Assembly (NCBI GenBank): GCA_910589415.1
Contig: OU342635.1
Span: 36,420,929 to 36,484,928, forward strand
DNA: 64,000 nt
Reading direction: 5' to 3'
DNA from: Malachius bipustulatus
Taxonomy: Eukaryota; Arthropoda; Insecta; Coleoptera; Melyridae
Below the pieces are notes generated by a model that was not told the DNA's origin, did not search any database, and saw only the letters and a list, made by a program, of their open reading frames with translations. Positions 43,713-56,500 of the stretch are shown here, piece after piece; position 1 is the stretch's first letter, and each line of letters opens with the position of its first letter. Made by a program: the position numbers and the translations under genes.

Positions 43713-45130
43713 CAGTTAAATGGATTTTATTTATTTTTATCAAGAACTAAGCGAGATGCGAAAAAAAATCAAGGGACAAAAAGTTGTAGGTAGTAAGTAT
43801 TAGTTGCTTTATCTAAAAAAATATCAAAATTTTAAAAAAGTCAGTGGCGTACATTTTTCTTTGCAATACCAATAATGATCAGGTATAGAAGGAGATTCAG
43901 TGATAAATAGCTTGAAGCATAAAGGGCTTGAAGAAAAAGTTAAAATATTAAGAAAATGGAAAAGAAACCTTTTTCCATCAACAATGTTTTAAAGCGAAAT
44001 ACAGAGTGTTTGAAGTGTTGATTTAAGGAACAATATTCTATTGTATCTTTCTACAGAGTGGATTATTAATTATCAATTTTTATGAATATGAGTTTTCTAT
44101 TTAATTAACCCGTATTTGTGAAATTCTGGGTATAATCGTAGCACCCAGTGGCGTAGAATCACGGATCACACAATATTTACATCAAGTTGTACCTATAAGC
44201 TCTAATATAACGCTTAATTTAAATAAAAAATAAATCCTTATTTATTAGTAGGAATAATCGAATTTCGTGTCAAATTAAAAAACAAAAAAAATGAAACCAT
44301 CTGCGTTCAAGTATCACATTATACGTATACTGTTCCCATATATTCTATACCTATAAGTATACCTATTCATGTTATTACAGATATGTAGCCTAAGAGAAAT
44401 ATTACAGCTACTGATTATTTTAAATTATAGGTAGGTAGTTGATCTCAAAAATATTCTCTCCAATCTGTGTCTACTTAATCGTTCTGCATTGCCAACGGTA
44501 GCGGCATAATTTTAAATCTCTAAATTAGAGATCATCATGAAAAATCGTATTAAACAGAAGCTATTTTAATGGTACGTCTGTCAAAATATCTTCAGGATAT
44601 GTTAATAACTGGATAGACAAGAGTCAAGAAAAATAGTTACTCTTCTATATCTATAGGTATACCTAGACATATAATAACCATAGATGAAGTGGTGTCATCA
44701 AGTAATTTAATTTATTTATAATGGGCACCTATATTTTATGTATTAGATTACTTGGTAATAATGTATATTATAATAAGTAATTAGAAATGATTGCAGCCAA
44801 TTTTTAGTTACAAGTACCATAAAAATTTAACGAAATAGATAAAAAAAACATGTGTACTATACAACTCACTAGCGAGCTCTCATATACCTAAGTACCTACC
44901 TACAATACATGACATCATTTTTTTACGAAAGCGAATTATTGCAAACTTTTCATAGATGGGTGAGGGTCTTTATAAATAAATGCGTGGATGATGAACAGTA
45001 ATTTAAACAATAATTTATTGTTCCATGTTTTTCTTCTCGTAAAATCTAGGTAGGTACTCGTATGTACCTACATAATTATTTATTCAGGCATATACATACC
45101 TATTTAAAGCGATGTCTTATGTATAAAGTA
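43713..45130. other. AT-rich DNA with scattered TIR ends, no gene
   Basis: CAGTGGCGTA ends are visible at about 43852 and 44153. Many GTAGGTAC/TACCTAC words. No open frame of note. Confidence 0.45.
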
Positions 45131-47100
45131 TAAAGATAAGTGCCTATCGGGAAGGGGTGGTGAATGGTGCATACCAAAGTCACAATGGTAGTCCATTGGA
45201 AATTCTGCACCACTGCATGCAGCGTATATCATCAACCAGAGTCCTTATTCATTCATCAATGTCCTCTTCGTCCGTCGAGTCTAATCTTCCTACGGTTTTT
45301 ATAGGCATCTTTACTTTTTTCCTTCAGTTCTTTAGCCAAGCGTTTCTTGGTTTTCTTAATTTCTTTTTATTGAAGGACGACTTTCATTGGTATCGCTGTC
45401 AATACCCAGGTAGCAAGGTGCTGTCATAGTTATCTATGAAATGACGTGTATATGATGTGAAAATGACGGGCAAATGTCCCAACTCAATTACGTTATTTTT
45501 AGCCGTCTAAAAGACGTCATATTAGGCCGCCAGAAAGACGTTGTTTTATTCAATTGAAGCACGTTATTATTCACCGTCGAGAAGACGTCATAGTGTATAT
45601 CTAAAAGACGTCAAAAAGTCGTTTTCAAGACGACATTTCAATTATTTAAGTAATGAAACAAAACTTTTTTTCAAATAAACATACATTTTTTAATAATAAT
45701 AATAAATTCAATATTACAATAACAATCACAATAGCATAATGCTACCTGATCACTGGCCACCCTGCCCATTCTATCACAACGGTCACCTTTGCGGTCTGCC
45801 TGATAGTGCCGTTAAAATGGTGACATATTTTTCATATTAAAACGACGTGAAATGAGTTTTGGTGAAACGTGATTTGGTCACATGACGTGACATTGACGTT
45901 ACTGACGAAAAATCACCAAATTATAACTTATTTTTTAACCTCGAAAAATTTTCTCAACAAACTAACTTTTTCCTGATCGTTGGAAGTATAAGAGGATAAC
46001 GGAAGTGGAAACGGAGTTGTCTTCGTGACAAGAATATTCAGAAGAGGGCTCTACGTGCGTGGATCAAGAAAGATTTGTGTGCCTGATGGACCACGTAGGT
46101 TAACTGAATAGCCGGTGATTTAAAACAAACAGTGATATTGCTTGTTGGGCGGTATTTTTGTTTTTTTTTTATGTTTTTTTCTTGGTATTTTGCACAACCA
46201 CAGAGGTGTATTGCAGAGAAGCCTCAACGTCTACTGTTGTGAATTTGTCCGGATTGAAAGGCAATAGATTCCTCTTACCCTGAAGCCTGATATGCTGATT
46301 TGTTGCAACTTTTATGTACGCATTGTTGAATATTTCGGCCAAGTCATAGAAAATAATATTTTCGTTTCTACTAGTCTTAAAAAAAATCACATACTCTGTT
46401 GAATGTTTGAGAGCACCCTTAAATGGTTCAAAGAAAAGATATGAGACGATTTGAGGTGTGCGGGGGCAGACATAGCATCACAATGCCATTGTTTTTGCCA
46501 TAATTATTAATGGCTGTATTGATTGTTAAGCAACAGCAGGACAGAATTATCCCCTCTGGCATTAGTTTGTTTTTTGAAGTATCTCTATTCTAGTCATTGA
46601 AGAAAACATTTCTCATCACTTCAGCCATTGTGCAGTAACGGCGTAAATTCCGTCCATGGGATTTTTAGTTAAAATAGGTTACAATCTTTTACGAGGAAAA
46701 ATTAAAAGAGGAGGTACTATAAAACACCAAGACAACTCGTTGCACATATCGCAGTGACATTTGTTCACCCCCAAATATCGTACATACAAACTGCTTAAGC
46801 ACCTTTTATTTCGTCCCAGTTGTTTGGTAAGCTTTTGCATTGTGGATATCCCTGTCTCCTGTCTCATCGACATTAAAGATTCTTCCTGCTGTAAGCTTAT
46901 ATTTTTCTAACAAACGTTCCAAGTTTGTAGAAAATCCTTTCACGGATGCTTGGCGTTCTTAAACTGATCCAGGGTTTCTTTTCAGAAATTGTCTCAGCCA
47001 GTCTTTTACCGCTTCCCCATGAGCTTGGTTAAAGTTATTGGGTGTTCCCTTTTTTCCGCATATTGAATAATCAAGCTTTTTCTATAAAGTTACTGACGTC
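45130..47100 (-). pseudogene. Degraded pogo/jerky-type transposase (DDE_1-like)
   Basis: Reading the - strand: 46873-46680 gives ETGISTMQKL and IVPPLLIFPRKRL (the DETG and (I/V)PP..IFPRKR blocks of jerky/Tigger transposases); about 46590-46450 gives PVLLLLNNQYSH and GIVMLCLPPHTSNR in shifted frames (LLLDNH.SH and LP.HTSH.LQPLD blocks); 46370-46230 gives FNNAYIKVATNQHIRLQGKR then PFNPDKFT (the C-terminal GF..TGI.PFNP region). 45430-45160 may be the acidic/basic C-terminal tail. Multiple stops and shifts; no helix-turn-helix part seen. The downstream LINE may have cut its 5' side. Confidence 0.68.
45430..45920. repeat. GACGTC-rich repeat region
   Basis: Repeated AAAGACGTC, AGAAGACGTCAT and related words at about 45503-45635, then ACGACGTGA and TGACGTGACATTGACG words at 45840-45905. 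A unit of the form ACGTTATT..CCGTC...AAGACGTCAT occurs at about 45485 and again about 75 bp later. It may be the subterminal repeat region of the adjacent pogo-like element. Confidence 0.6.
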
Positions 47101-47399
47101 ACGACGCAAAATTGGTTTTCCGTGTGTATTTTCATGACATTTAAAACAATATATTGAAATCATTGAAAGCTGAAAATTTAGCATTATACTTAATAGAAGC
47201 AGGGTCATTTTCATTTCAGGGCAACGATGCGAATTTTGAGGAGGAATTATGCGCAGATTTCTCGTAGGTATTAATAAATCTTTATTGTATTATAGTCAGT
47301 TCAGGAATTCATGGGTTATTATGATGTTCATGATGATAATTCAAATGAAACAACCATGTTATTCCTACACTTACCTCTATTTTCTTCTTTTTCTCTATT

Positions 47400-49844
47400 T
47401 TCTATCTTCTTTTGACCCAGCGGCTGAGAGATACAACTTCGGAAAGGCCAATTTTCCGGATTTATATTCTGCAATTCTCTCTCAGGATTGGTCTGTGTTG
47501 AAGAACTTTGATGATATTAATGAGGCATGTTCCTGTTTCTATCAGATCATTTATTCCATATTGGACCGCTTTGTTCCCAAATACCAAAGTAAGTCAAACT
47601 CTAGTACATATCCTCCATGGTACAACGGTGACATAATACGTGACATCAAGCTTAGGAATAGATATCGAGCTGCATTCAGGCGTACGAATAGTATGTCGTA
47701 TCTTTGCAAATATAGGAAACTGAGATCTGAAATTAAACTTAGGGTACAGAGTGCATATTTGGACTATATTGATGGCATACAGAACGAAATTAAATCTGAG
47801 CCTAAGAGTTTTTGGAAGTTCGTTCAGAGTAAAAGGGGTAAATCTAGGATTCCAAAGATAGTATTTGATCCTGAAGGGTTGGCTCATGAGAACCCTCGTG
47901 ATGTAGTTGACAGCTTTTCTGCGTATTTCAACAGTCTTCTCTGAACTCGTCTTCTGATGAGGATGTCGGCGGTGCTCATCATCGGACTTCTGCGGGTTCT
48001 TCTTTGCATGTGCAGGTTCCTATGTTGTCGTTTGAGCAGGTCGATAGAGCTATGCGAGGATTGAGGGATGTTAAAACGGCTGGCGCTGACCAGATTCCCG
48101 CTTTTTTGGTAAAGGATTGCAGATCCGCTTTTCGTGAACCTCTGCTGACATTGTTCAATTTGTCTCTGAGTACTTCGTCTTTTCCGAGTAATTGGAAGGT
48201 AGCTAAAATATGTCCAGTTCTAAAGAGTGGCGACCCTGCTCTTGTATCTAATTACAGGCCGATATCAATTTTAAATAATTTTGCGAAGATATTTGAGATG
48301 TCGGTGTACGCGTGTATTTATCCTGCAATTAAGCAGTCTTTAGCTCCATGTCAGCACGGATTTGTTGAGAAACGCTCGACAGTCACAAATTTAATGTGTT
48401 TTACGCAGTTTGTTGCGAATGCTCTGGATGATCAGGGGCAGGTGGACGTGGTGTACACCGACTTCTCGAAGGCCTTTGATCGAATAAACCACTCTATACT
48501 TTTGGTAAAACTGGAGCAATTTGGCTTCTGCACTCGTTTACTGTCTTTCATCCAATCCTATCTTTTGGACAGGCAACAATATGTGTTGTACGGCGGTCAT
48601 AGTTCGCGGCCGTTCTCTCCCACATCTGGCGTACCCCAGGGTTCTAATCTGGGACCGCTGTTATTCTTGTTATTCATCAATGACATTTCTAATGTGATAA
48701 ATTCTCACAAGCTGCTTTACGCAGATGATTTAAAAATATTTTCTGTAATTGGCAGTCACGACGATGCCCGGCGCTTGCAGGATTCTATTGACAGGCTGAA
48801 GGATTGGTGCGTGAGCAATAGTCTCCAAATGAACATGAGTAAATGTCGAGTAGTTACATATACTAAGAAAATGACCCCAATTGTATTTGATTATTCCTTT
48901 GACTCTCTGACTTTTATTCGTACTAATTCCATAAGGGATCTCGGTGTTACTTTCGATAGTACTCTTTCTTTCGCTGAGCATATTTCTCAGATAACCAAAT
49001 CATCCATTAAAATGCTGGGTTTCATGAACAGGAGTTGCAGTGATTTCAATAATACTCTTTCTCTAAAGGTCCTTTTTTACTCGTACGTAAGATCTAAACT
49101 GGAGTATTGTAGTGTTGTGTGGTCACCCCATTATCGTTGTCATGTCGATCAGTTGGAACGCATTCAGAGAAGGTTTCTGAAGTTGCTGTATTTTAGGGCA
49201 AATAAATGTTATCCTGCCAGAGGTTTCGATCACGGTATCTTATTGGATCAGTTTGACTTCATTTCGCTTGAAAAGCGTCGAAAACTTCTTGCTGTGAAAT
49301 TTTTGTATGGTCTCTTTCACAACCGTATTGATTGCTCTGATGTGCTGACTCTGTTGGTCTTCATGTCCCACGCATGAACTCAAGGAACGTTTCCACCCTT
49401 GCTTTAAGAGCTGCAAAGTCCAATTCGCTGTTGAAATCACCTGTGTACGTGGTGTCGGTCTGCTTTAACCAGTTGTCCGGGCTTTGTGATTTGTTTGGGG
49501 ATAGCCTTGCTGATGTGATGAGGACGGCTGCTCAGACTTTTTGACTTTTTGATTTTTTGATTTTTTTTTTGCAAACTTGTTAAATTTAGTTCTTTTTTAT
49601 TTTTCTTTTAGCATTTTGGAGATGCATGTCAGCTGTGCTATTCATTCTATTCATTCTATTCGTTTTATTCATTGTAGTTTATTCATTTTGTAGTTTATTC
49701 ATTTTGTAGTTTGTTTTTTTTGTAATTTTTGGCTTATTATATGTATAGAATCTCTACAGTTTAGTATAGGTATATGTGTGTATATTTAGTTGATAATTTA
49801 TAACTTTTGTCCTGTAATTGGAATTATTCTGTTGAGCAAATAAA

Positions 49845-49876
<32 letters not shown>
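47400..49876 (+). mobile_element. 5'-truncated jockey/CR1-like LINE
   Basis: Non-LTR retrotransposon fragment: partial ORF2 without a recognisable endonuclease, a 3' UTR (49545-49846) with TTCATTTTGTAGTTTATTCA repeats, and a (TTA)n tail at 49847-49876. The upstream boundary near 47400 is approximate; it is where homology to the ORF2 linker (PWYN.DI) becomes plausible. Confidence 0.85.
47405..49544 (+). pseudogene. LINE ORF2 reverse transcriptase, frameshifted
   Basis: First segment to 47944: YPPWYNGDIIRDIKLRNRYR and PKSFWKFVQSKRGKSRIPK (pre-RT linker). After one frameshift near 47930 the main frame (to 49377) holds NYRPISIL, VYTDFSKAFDRINHSIL (motif A), TSGVPQGSNLGPLLF (motif B), LLYADDLKIF (catalytic YADD) and LGVTFDSTLSF. 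A second frameshift near 49360 restores a C-terminal end to TGA at 49542-49544. Only two lesions in about 2 kb mean a fairly recent insertion. Confidence 0.85.
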
Positions 49877-52149
49877 TTAGTTTAAGGATAATAAGGCAAA
49901 CACGAAAATAAAAATTCACTGTTTATTATACAAACCCAACTACGATGACGTTCTTCTCTTGTTTTTAGTTTCAACTGTGCCCCTTTCAAACTCCGCGTAG
50001 CTTTAACCACATTTCCCCTTCTTCTTTATCTGCACAAATCCCGGAAAACTGGTTTCCTGCAGAGCTCTTGGTAGAAAAATAATTTTCATGTATGAAATTT
50101 ACCAAATTATTGCCTTTCTCGAGTTCAAAAACCTTTCCCATATTTATTATTCTTATTGGCCTCTCAGCCTATTTCAAGTGGTAATCCTGCATTTTATCAG
50201 ATATATTGAATCTGAAATTCCAGGGAAATACCAAAGCGCTCCAATATTTCTGGATAAAAAATTAAATGCGAATGCGACCAAAATTAGACCTGAGATTAAT
50301 TTGTTGCTTTTGATAATAAGTTAATTAACCTGAAAAAAAGTAGTACTAAGGTAAAAAAAGGTATGAAATATGAAATATTATAATATTAGCTATACAATAT
50401 ATTTAGGAAAAGATCTGCACGATTTTATCTCGCCCAAGAAAGAGATCAGATTCATAACAATAGTCGCGCGGTGTTTCTTTGCTTCAAAACTGAGAACTGT
50501 TTCTAAAAGGTGTTGAAATTACCAGTCATTATCAACAACAGTGAAGACATTTTCTTTATCGTTTCCAATTCAGTCTTGAAGATTGACAATCCTGAGGAAA
50601 GAGGCATTGTTTTGAATATCCGGTCGGTATTTAAGAAGTAACGTAATACATCATTGTGGTGGACATCGGCAACAGTTCCTTTTGGCTACCGAAAAGAGAG
50701 CGTCAAAAGACCCCGACACCCGGATGTGGAAGTCTCTCATTGTTACCCATTGCTTTTCTTTCGGTTCAAGTTACTATATCAATACAATAATTGCGGTTTC
50801 TTCAGTTCAATTCAACGAATTCCTCTACCTCTACATCTCAATCTATCGATCTTGTTCCCATTTTTATGGCCGAGAATCCTTTTTTAAACGCAGCATTTTC
50901 TCGTGCAATTTTTAGACACCGTCATTGAGGTTCGTAATAACGATCTGCATCGTAATTTTACCCCTCCGGCATTCAATTTAGGAACAATTTCACATAAAAC
51001 AAAATAGTAATCTCGCGAGATTGCAAACAATTTAAATCCCAAAGTTAATAGCGCGATGCACATTGTCAAAGCATCCACCGGGCCCCGGGTTGCGAATCAA
51101 AGAAACCATGCAGCTTTTATCACTATAATCAGCACAGCCAGCAGCTTCGCGAAGAGCAAAAATGGCGTCCGACTATCCGGCATTGTGATCTTCACTATCA
51201 TCATCTTATATGGAAATGATCGAGGACTATATAATGCAGATAAACGTTCAGCACGAATCCATAAAATACATTAAAACTTTAAGAACCCTTTTATCGGAAA
51301 CATTTATAATGGGCGGCGACTAACTGCTTGGGTTGAAGCTGGACTCCATTCCGTTTTGTTTGCCTCCAAATAAGAAATAAAAGACCAATTGAGATCGTAA
51401 TAATATGGAATTTTCTCATTCCTCATATATTTTTTATGCTCTTTTATTGGCTTACCTACTACAGAAGTCGATGGTAGTTTTGAATAATTAGAATCAGAAT
51501 TGCAAGTTTTCAACGTACAAACATTTCCTCTTATAATGTCTAATAGTTACCTATAGGTAGGTATATCCTATAATCATACAATTGATAAAATTTCATGCAA
51601 AAATCATCCATCTAGTTTGTCATTGAAGTTTTTTTTCTTAACATACATACAGAGACGTTAATAGGCCAGCCCTGTTATACATCTTTTCATCCGACTCAAA
51701 AAATTCAAAAGGTATTCAATGCGTATAAGAAACAGATGGCGGCAAATGAAATTTTTTGATCAGAACCCTCCAAAAAGTAACGATTGTCACTTGTCAGTTG
51801 TTTTTCTCTGAACAGCAACTGAGTTTTTTTATGGACGCATGTATAATGACACATTTATGTCCATATGTCCATCTTATGATGGGAAATGTTTATTCTTAGT
51901 CAATATAAAGAAACATTTTCATTTCGCTAATAGTTTCTTCTTTTCATTAGTTTAATGATCTGTTCCCATGATGGGGAAAAATTGTCAGCTTTCATTTCCT
52001 TGATTCCCTCTTTTTTTAAGTCGGGGAAATCCTCATGGACACATGGACACCTTCTGGACATACTTCTACTGGTCCAGGGTAGTGTTGAACTTTTGCCGGT
52101 GAAACCCCCTCCATTTTTCCTCCCTGGGCATCGCGGAATCACCTACGAT
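49877..52149. other. Intergenic DNA, no confident gene
   Basis: Short overlapping open frames (for example 50654-50915, 51056-51274) have no motif. GGGCCCCGGG at 51082 marks a short GC-rich spot. Nothing else recognised. Confidence 0.4.
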
Positions 52150-52920
52150 AGGTCTTCTTAAATCTGCAGAAGGTAATTGTGTTTTTTATATGATTCTATT
52201 ACACCTGTCGATTTCTCTCCTCTCCAACCTTCTTCCTTTTCATATATGAATTCTTCCACGCATCTTCAGTATTCCTTCCTCACCATTATGACCTCGATCA
52301 TGTTATCCATGGTTTAATGTTGAATATTAGGGTCTCTTGCGGTTTCTCTTCACTCTGCCATTTCTCAATTTTCCTGTTTCTTATTATATTATCCCGGTCA
52401 CTATTTTTGCATATCGAGTTCTATGTATCTACTCTCTCTCTCCTCAGTCAGAAGGTGTATTGGAATCGTCCCCGCCAGTACCAGCATCGCCGCCTCAGAT
52501 ATTATCGCCCCATCTCTGACCACCTTCAGTGCCAGTGTTCTTTGGTATGTGTCTATCTTTTGTTGGCATCTCTTTATTTTTAGCGCAGGATTCTAAAATT
52601 TGCTGCTTAAGACATCGCCGACTGAGCCGTCATTGCAATAGTTCGTATTTTTTCAGTGCTGGGTCCTTCCATATTCGGGAAAATCTCCCACAATTCTTTT
52701 GTGGCCTTTTTCGCTTCCTCCCACATTTTATCTAGGTACGTGTCTCGAAAAAGTAAAGCGAAAATCTATTGTGACTCCCAGGTATTGTCTAGTTTTTTGC
52801 GGTTTGATTCTCTGCATGTACATATATCGAAGAATAAGGTCTTTTTGAGCCTTTGGACTTAGGTTGAAGACGATCGTCTGCATGGGTCTTGTTTTGGGCT
52901 ATGTGCAGGCTATTCTGTGC
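52150..52920 (-). pseudogene. R1/jockey-type LINE ORF2 C-terminal relic
   Basis: The - strand at about 52790-52720 reads QYLGVTIDFRFTFSRHVPR (the YLGV.ID region after the RT domain), and 52555-52440 reads YQRTLALKVVRDGAIISEAA, MLVLAGTIPIHLLTEERE, matching the conserved QR..AL+V...+++.+A..VLAG..P+.LL..ER block of R1-like LINEs. Stops and frame changes between blocks. The upstream catalytic YADD part is absent. Confidence 0.62.
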
Positions 52921-53271
52921 AGTTTTTGGGCGCCCAGTGGGTGACTTCTGAACCGGTTTTTTATAGATACTTTTTTCGGAATGCCACATTAAATTGCCAT
53001 AAAAAGCCATACCTACTTTTAAAATTTCGATAAAAATTCAATCAAAGAAAAATAATGATTTTACAATGTTGCCATTGTTCACCTCTTTGGTGGTGTTTTT
53101 CATTATCTAGTGCTAGTGGTTCGTTTATGAATTTTTCAATATTCTCGCGACAAAATAATTAATGAAAAAAATAAATATAGGTAGGTAATACAAATAATGG
53201 TAAATTAGCAGTTGAGATACAATTTCCATTCATAAATTTTACATTTACTTATACATATACAAATCCATTAT

Positions 53272-53561
53272 TCACAACAGCTTCCTGTCTTTAATCCCTT
53301 GCCTCCCGATCGGTTGTCCGCCCCTGGCAGCTGCAGGGGCGTACGGCCCCGCCATGGAGGCTGTCACCGGTCCAACCCCACGACACGCCGCCTCGTGCGC
53401 TACAATGTCGCGGGACGTGCCCGGGAGTAGCGTCCTGTAGACATCGAGGGGGCACGCGACCGTGTTTGCCTCAAACAGGCCCCCCGATGGGACTGCACTG
53501 CGGGACAGTGCGAACAGGCGGGTGGAGTTGGAGTGCCTAATGAAGTTACGATGGGCGGAAA
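53272..53561 (-). CDS. Candidate terminal coding exon, unknown protein
   Basis: A sharply GC-rich patch (53290-53540) in AT-rich surroundings. On the - strand an acceptor-like CATTAAATCCAG ends at 53562, followed by about 95 codons open to TGA at 53274-53272, with many Ala, Gly, Arg and Pro residues (for example SGGLFEANTVACPLDVYRTL, ending RQGIKDRKLL). I do not recognise the protein and see no partner exon. It could equally be an unrelated GC-rich insertion or a repeat. Confidence 0.3.
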
Positions 53562-56500
53562 CTGGATTTAATGAGCGATTTTGAAATGAGATTGTGAAGA
53601 ATGGTTCGGTGACGCCTTGTATTATAAAATTATTCCTTTTTTGTCTCTCATACATACCTACTCGTATAACTAGGAAAGAAAATTGATTATTGGTGATTAA
53701 AATGTTCCAATAACTTATTGGAGCCAATAATTTTTTTTTTTATAAAAAACGAAGAAATAATCGGAGGTAGTAAATAGGACAAGAAATGACAAATCTATAT
53801 GACACATTTTTATTTGAGGCACTGACCTAGGAAAGAGGGGACATACTGGATCAATACTACCAAATGAAACCTCCATCTGATGGGAAGCATAGTTATAAAA
53901 GAAAACGAACATACTGCAATAATAAAATCAAATGACTATTATATCATTTCCAATGGGTATCCTTATAAAAACGTTCCTAATCCCAGATTTTCATAAAGTG
54001 ACCATAATCTGCTACTTGCCAACATACAGGATTAAAGTTTGACAAATGAAAGAGAAAGTCAAAACGTAGAAGACTAATAAATCTGAGAAGACTGTGAGAA
54101 ACTCATCAAATTAACAACAAAGTAATTAAATTGTTGTGAAATATTCTGGGAAGCTGCAACAAAAGCCCCCCCCCCCCCCCCAAATATACTTCGTTTGAAC
54201 AAAAACATATTACTTTGCGGGCAAAAAAGTTAGTGGATCCTATATCCTGGAAATTCTAAAATCTGAATGAAAAAATATGCCATTAAGTTGACAAAAAAAG
54301 AGAAAAGCTCCTTGCCCCAATGAAATTATTTTTTTTAAAGAGGAAACATCGGTTTCAAATATGCAGGTAAGACACAGTCGTGTCCGCTGAGCTACCGCCC
54401 GCTTCAAAATGAAATTCTTCTTACTGCCAAAATTTTTTTATAGATCATAAAAATCTATCCCAATAAGAATATAAGAAGTGCATGTTCAACCAAATAGGCA
54501 AGAAGAAGTTTTTAAGAATGGCTAAAATCGATACCTCGACTAAAGAAGAATATTTAAAATTCTTGTATACTGAATGAGTATCGTTCAGAATTGGCTCAGA
54601 AAGTCACTCGCCGAAAGTTGTCTAGTCGTCCAAGTTGTACAAAACAGGCTCTACAAAAGATGTAAAGAACAATAAATTGGATAGAGTCTCAAAATTCCAA
54701 AACTGTCATTGTGTGATTGTCATTGCTTTGAGCATTCATCTTTGTTTGTCAAACGATGAAGTAAGTGCTGACTCATATATTTCTGTTCTGAGTGTCTGAG
54801 TTACAATGACATCGATCCTCACATCGTGGTAAGTTCATTAAGGGTTTTTTCTCCTTTCAAAAGGGCCGTCTGATTCGAGATCGCCGGAAGCACCTCAGCA
54901 GTCTCATGGACTTATAGTGCTTACCCATTTTGCTTCATGTAGCCCATTCTGTCAGTGTGGTCCCCTGAACTAGTTTGTACAGCCCCCATCACTAGATGAG
55001 TGTCACATATTTTGCCGGATTCATTTTTGGTTGTCCGCGTAGGTATATTTCCGGTCTTCAGCGGTCGTTTATTAGATGTACCGCAGGGCTAGATTCTTTC
55101 GTCGCTAGTGATTTTTTCATTACCTACTTCAAACGAGTGTGCTAGTTCAAGAGGATTTTCGGCCAGATTATTAATTAAATAATGCATCTAAAAATTTTCG
55201 CTCCCTTCACTCCCTTGATTGAATTAGGTAAAATCCAGCTGAAATCTATGACCATAAAAGTCAAACTAATGGTCCTAATAAACTTAAACTTAAGGAAGAT
55301 ACCACGCATCAGCGAAAGCTTTTTAAGTTGTGTTGATTTTGACTATAAGAGCAACATATTTGTTGGCTTCACTTCGCAAGCTATGATTTTCATTGCAAAA
55401 ACTCCAAATTCAGTTTGGTTCTTTCAGCAATAAATTCAAATCCAGCTGATTAACGATCAAAAAACACTGATGACATTCTTTGATCGTAATTCGAAATTAA
55501 GTCTTAAACTTTTGGTAGATGAAGTATAACTTATTTGTGTTTAGGTCGTAGTAATATAAAATTACCAATAAAACCCATTTTCTGGCTCGGGTAAGTATAT
55601 GGTGGAGTGATTCATATCCACAGGATGACACAGGACAGCGTAGCAGTGTCTGGACAGAGAAAAAGGACATCGAGGGCGGGTCAGTTGTACAGCAAATACT
55701 CGGAATCGTAAATAATAGAGTCATAACTTATTTCTGCATGTCGTTCGTATGTATCGGGATAATAATTCAAAACTTGGCCCCATGATTTATTCAGTTGGGC
55801 TTATGAATTGTTCATCGCCAGATATTTATTGCTTTAAGTTCAGAGCAATAATTTTGGGTTTATGAATAATCGACGATCCTGCGGTCTTGCCAGTCCCTGA
55901 CTTGATTATAATTTAATAACTTAATATATTTCCTGGATTTTCGATTTTATATTGTTTGGCTGCTGTGCTGCTGCTTATTATTATAGGTATATCGCTTTTC
56001 TATGCAGAATAACATACATTAAGGATACTTAGTAGAAAAGTTCAAAAATTTTCAAGTGCGCATGTGCTGAATCATAATTGTAAAATTTTCATTGTTTATG
56101 AGATTATTAATAACATAACACATAATGTACTAATGAATGCATGGCATCTAAATTAGCATATCTTCGGTCTTAATCAGAAGAGGTACAATAATAATGAGTA
56201 CTTCAAGTTATGTTTAGTGTCTTTTTTGAAGTTGCTTGCTTTTATTTCAATCCCTGACTTGTACCTAAGTTTTTACAGTGCAAGTTTTGACTTTTTTTTG
56301 AAGTTGTAGATTAAGACCTTATTTAAACCTTTTAGGTATCAAAATAATTTTGAGTAATTGTTTTTGAGCCAATAGATGATTAGAGCTCCTTCGCAGGCTA
56401 AGAAATAGGAGACATCTACTTAGAAGAAACTCCCGAAACAAACCATCATCGCAATCAATTTTTTTTTTTCAAATTTGAAAAAAACAGTTAATTATACAGG

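Noticed and set aside
45430..45920. CRISPR-like array
   Set aside because: Repeats are short and imperfect with irregular spacing, and the window is eukaryotic.
53272..53727. Full 151-aa frame as one protein
   Set aside because: The first third (53727-53562) is AT-rich intron-like sequence ending in an acceptor-like CAG; only the GC-rich part is a credible exon.
54345..54404. Functional tRNA gene
   Set aside because: Good A box but weak B box and no foldable acceptor stem, so called a SINE-like or pseudo-tRNA fragment.
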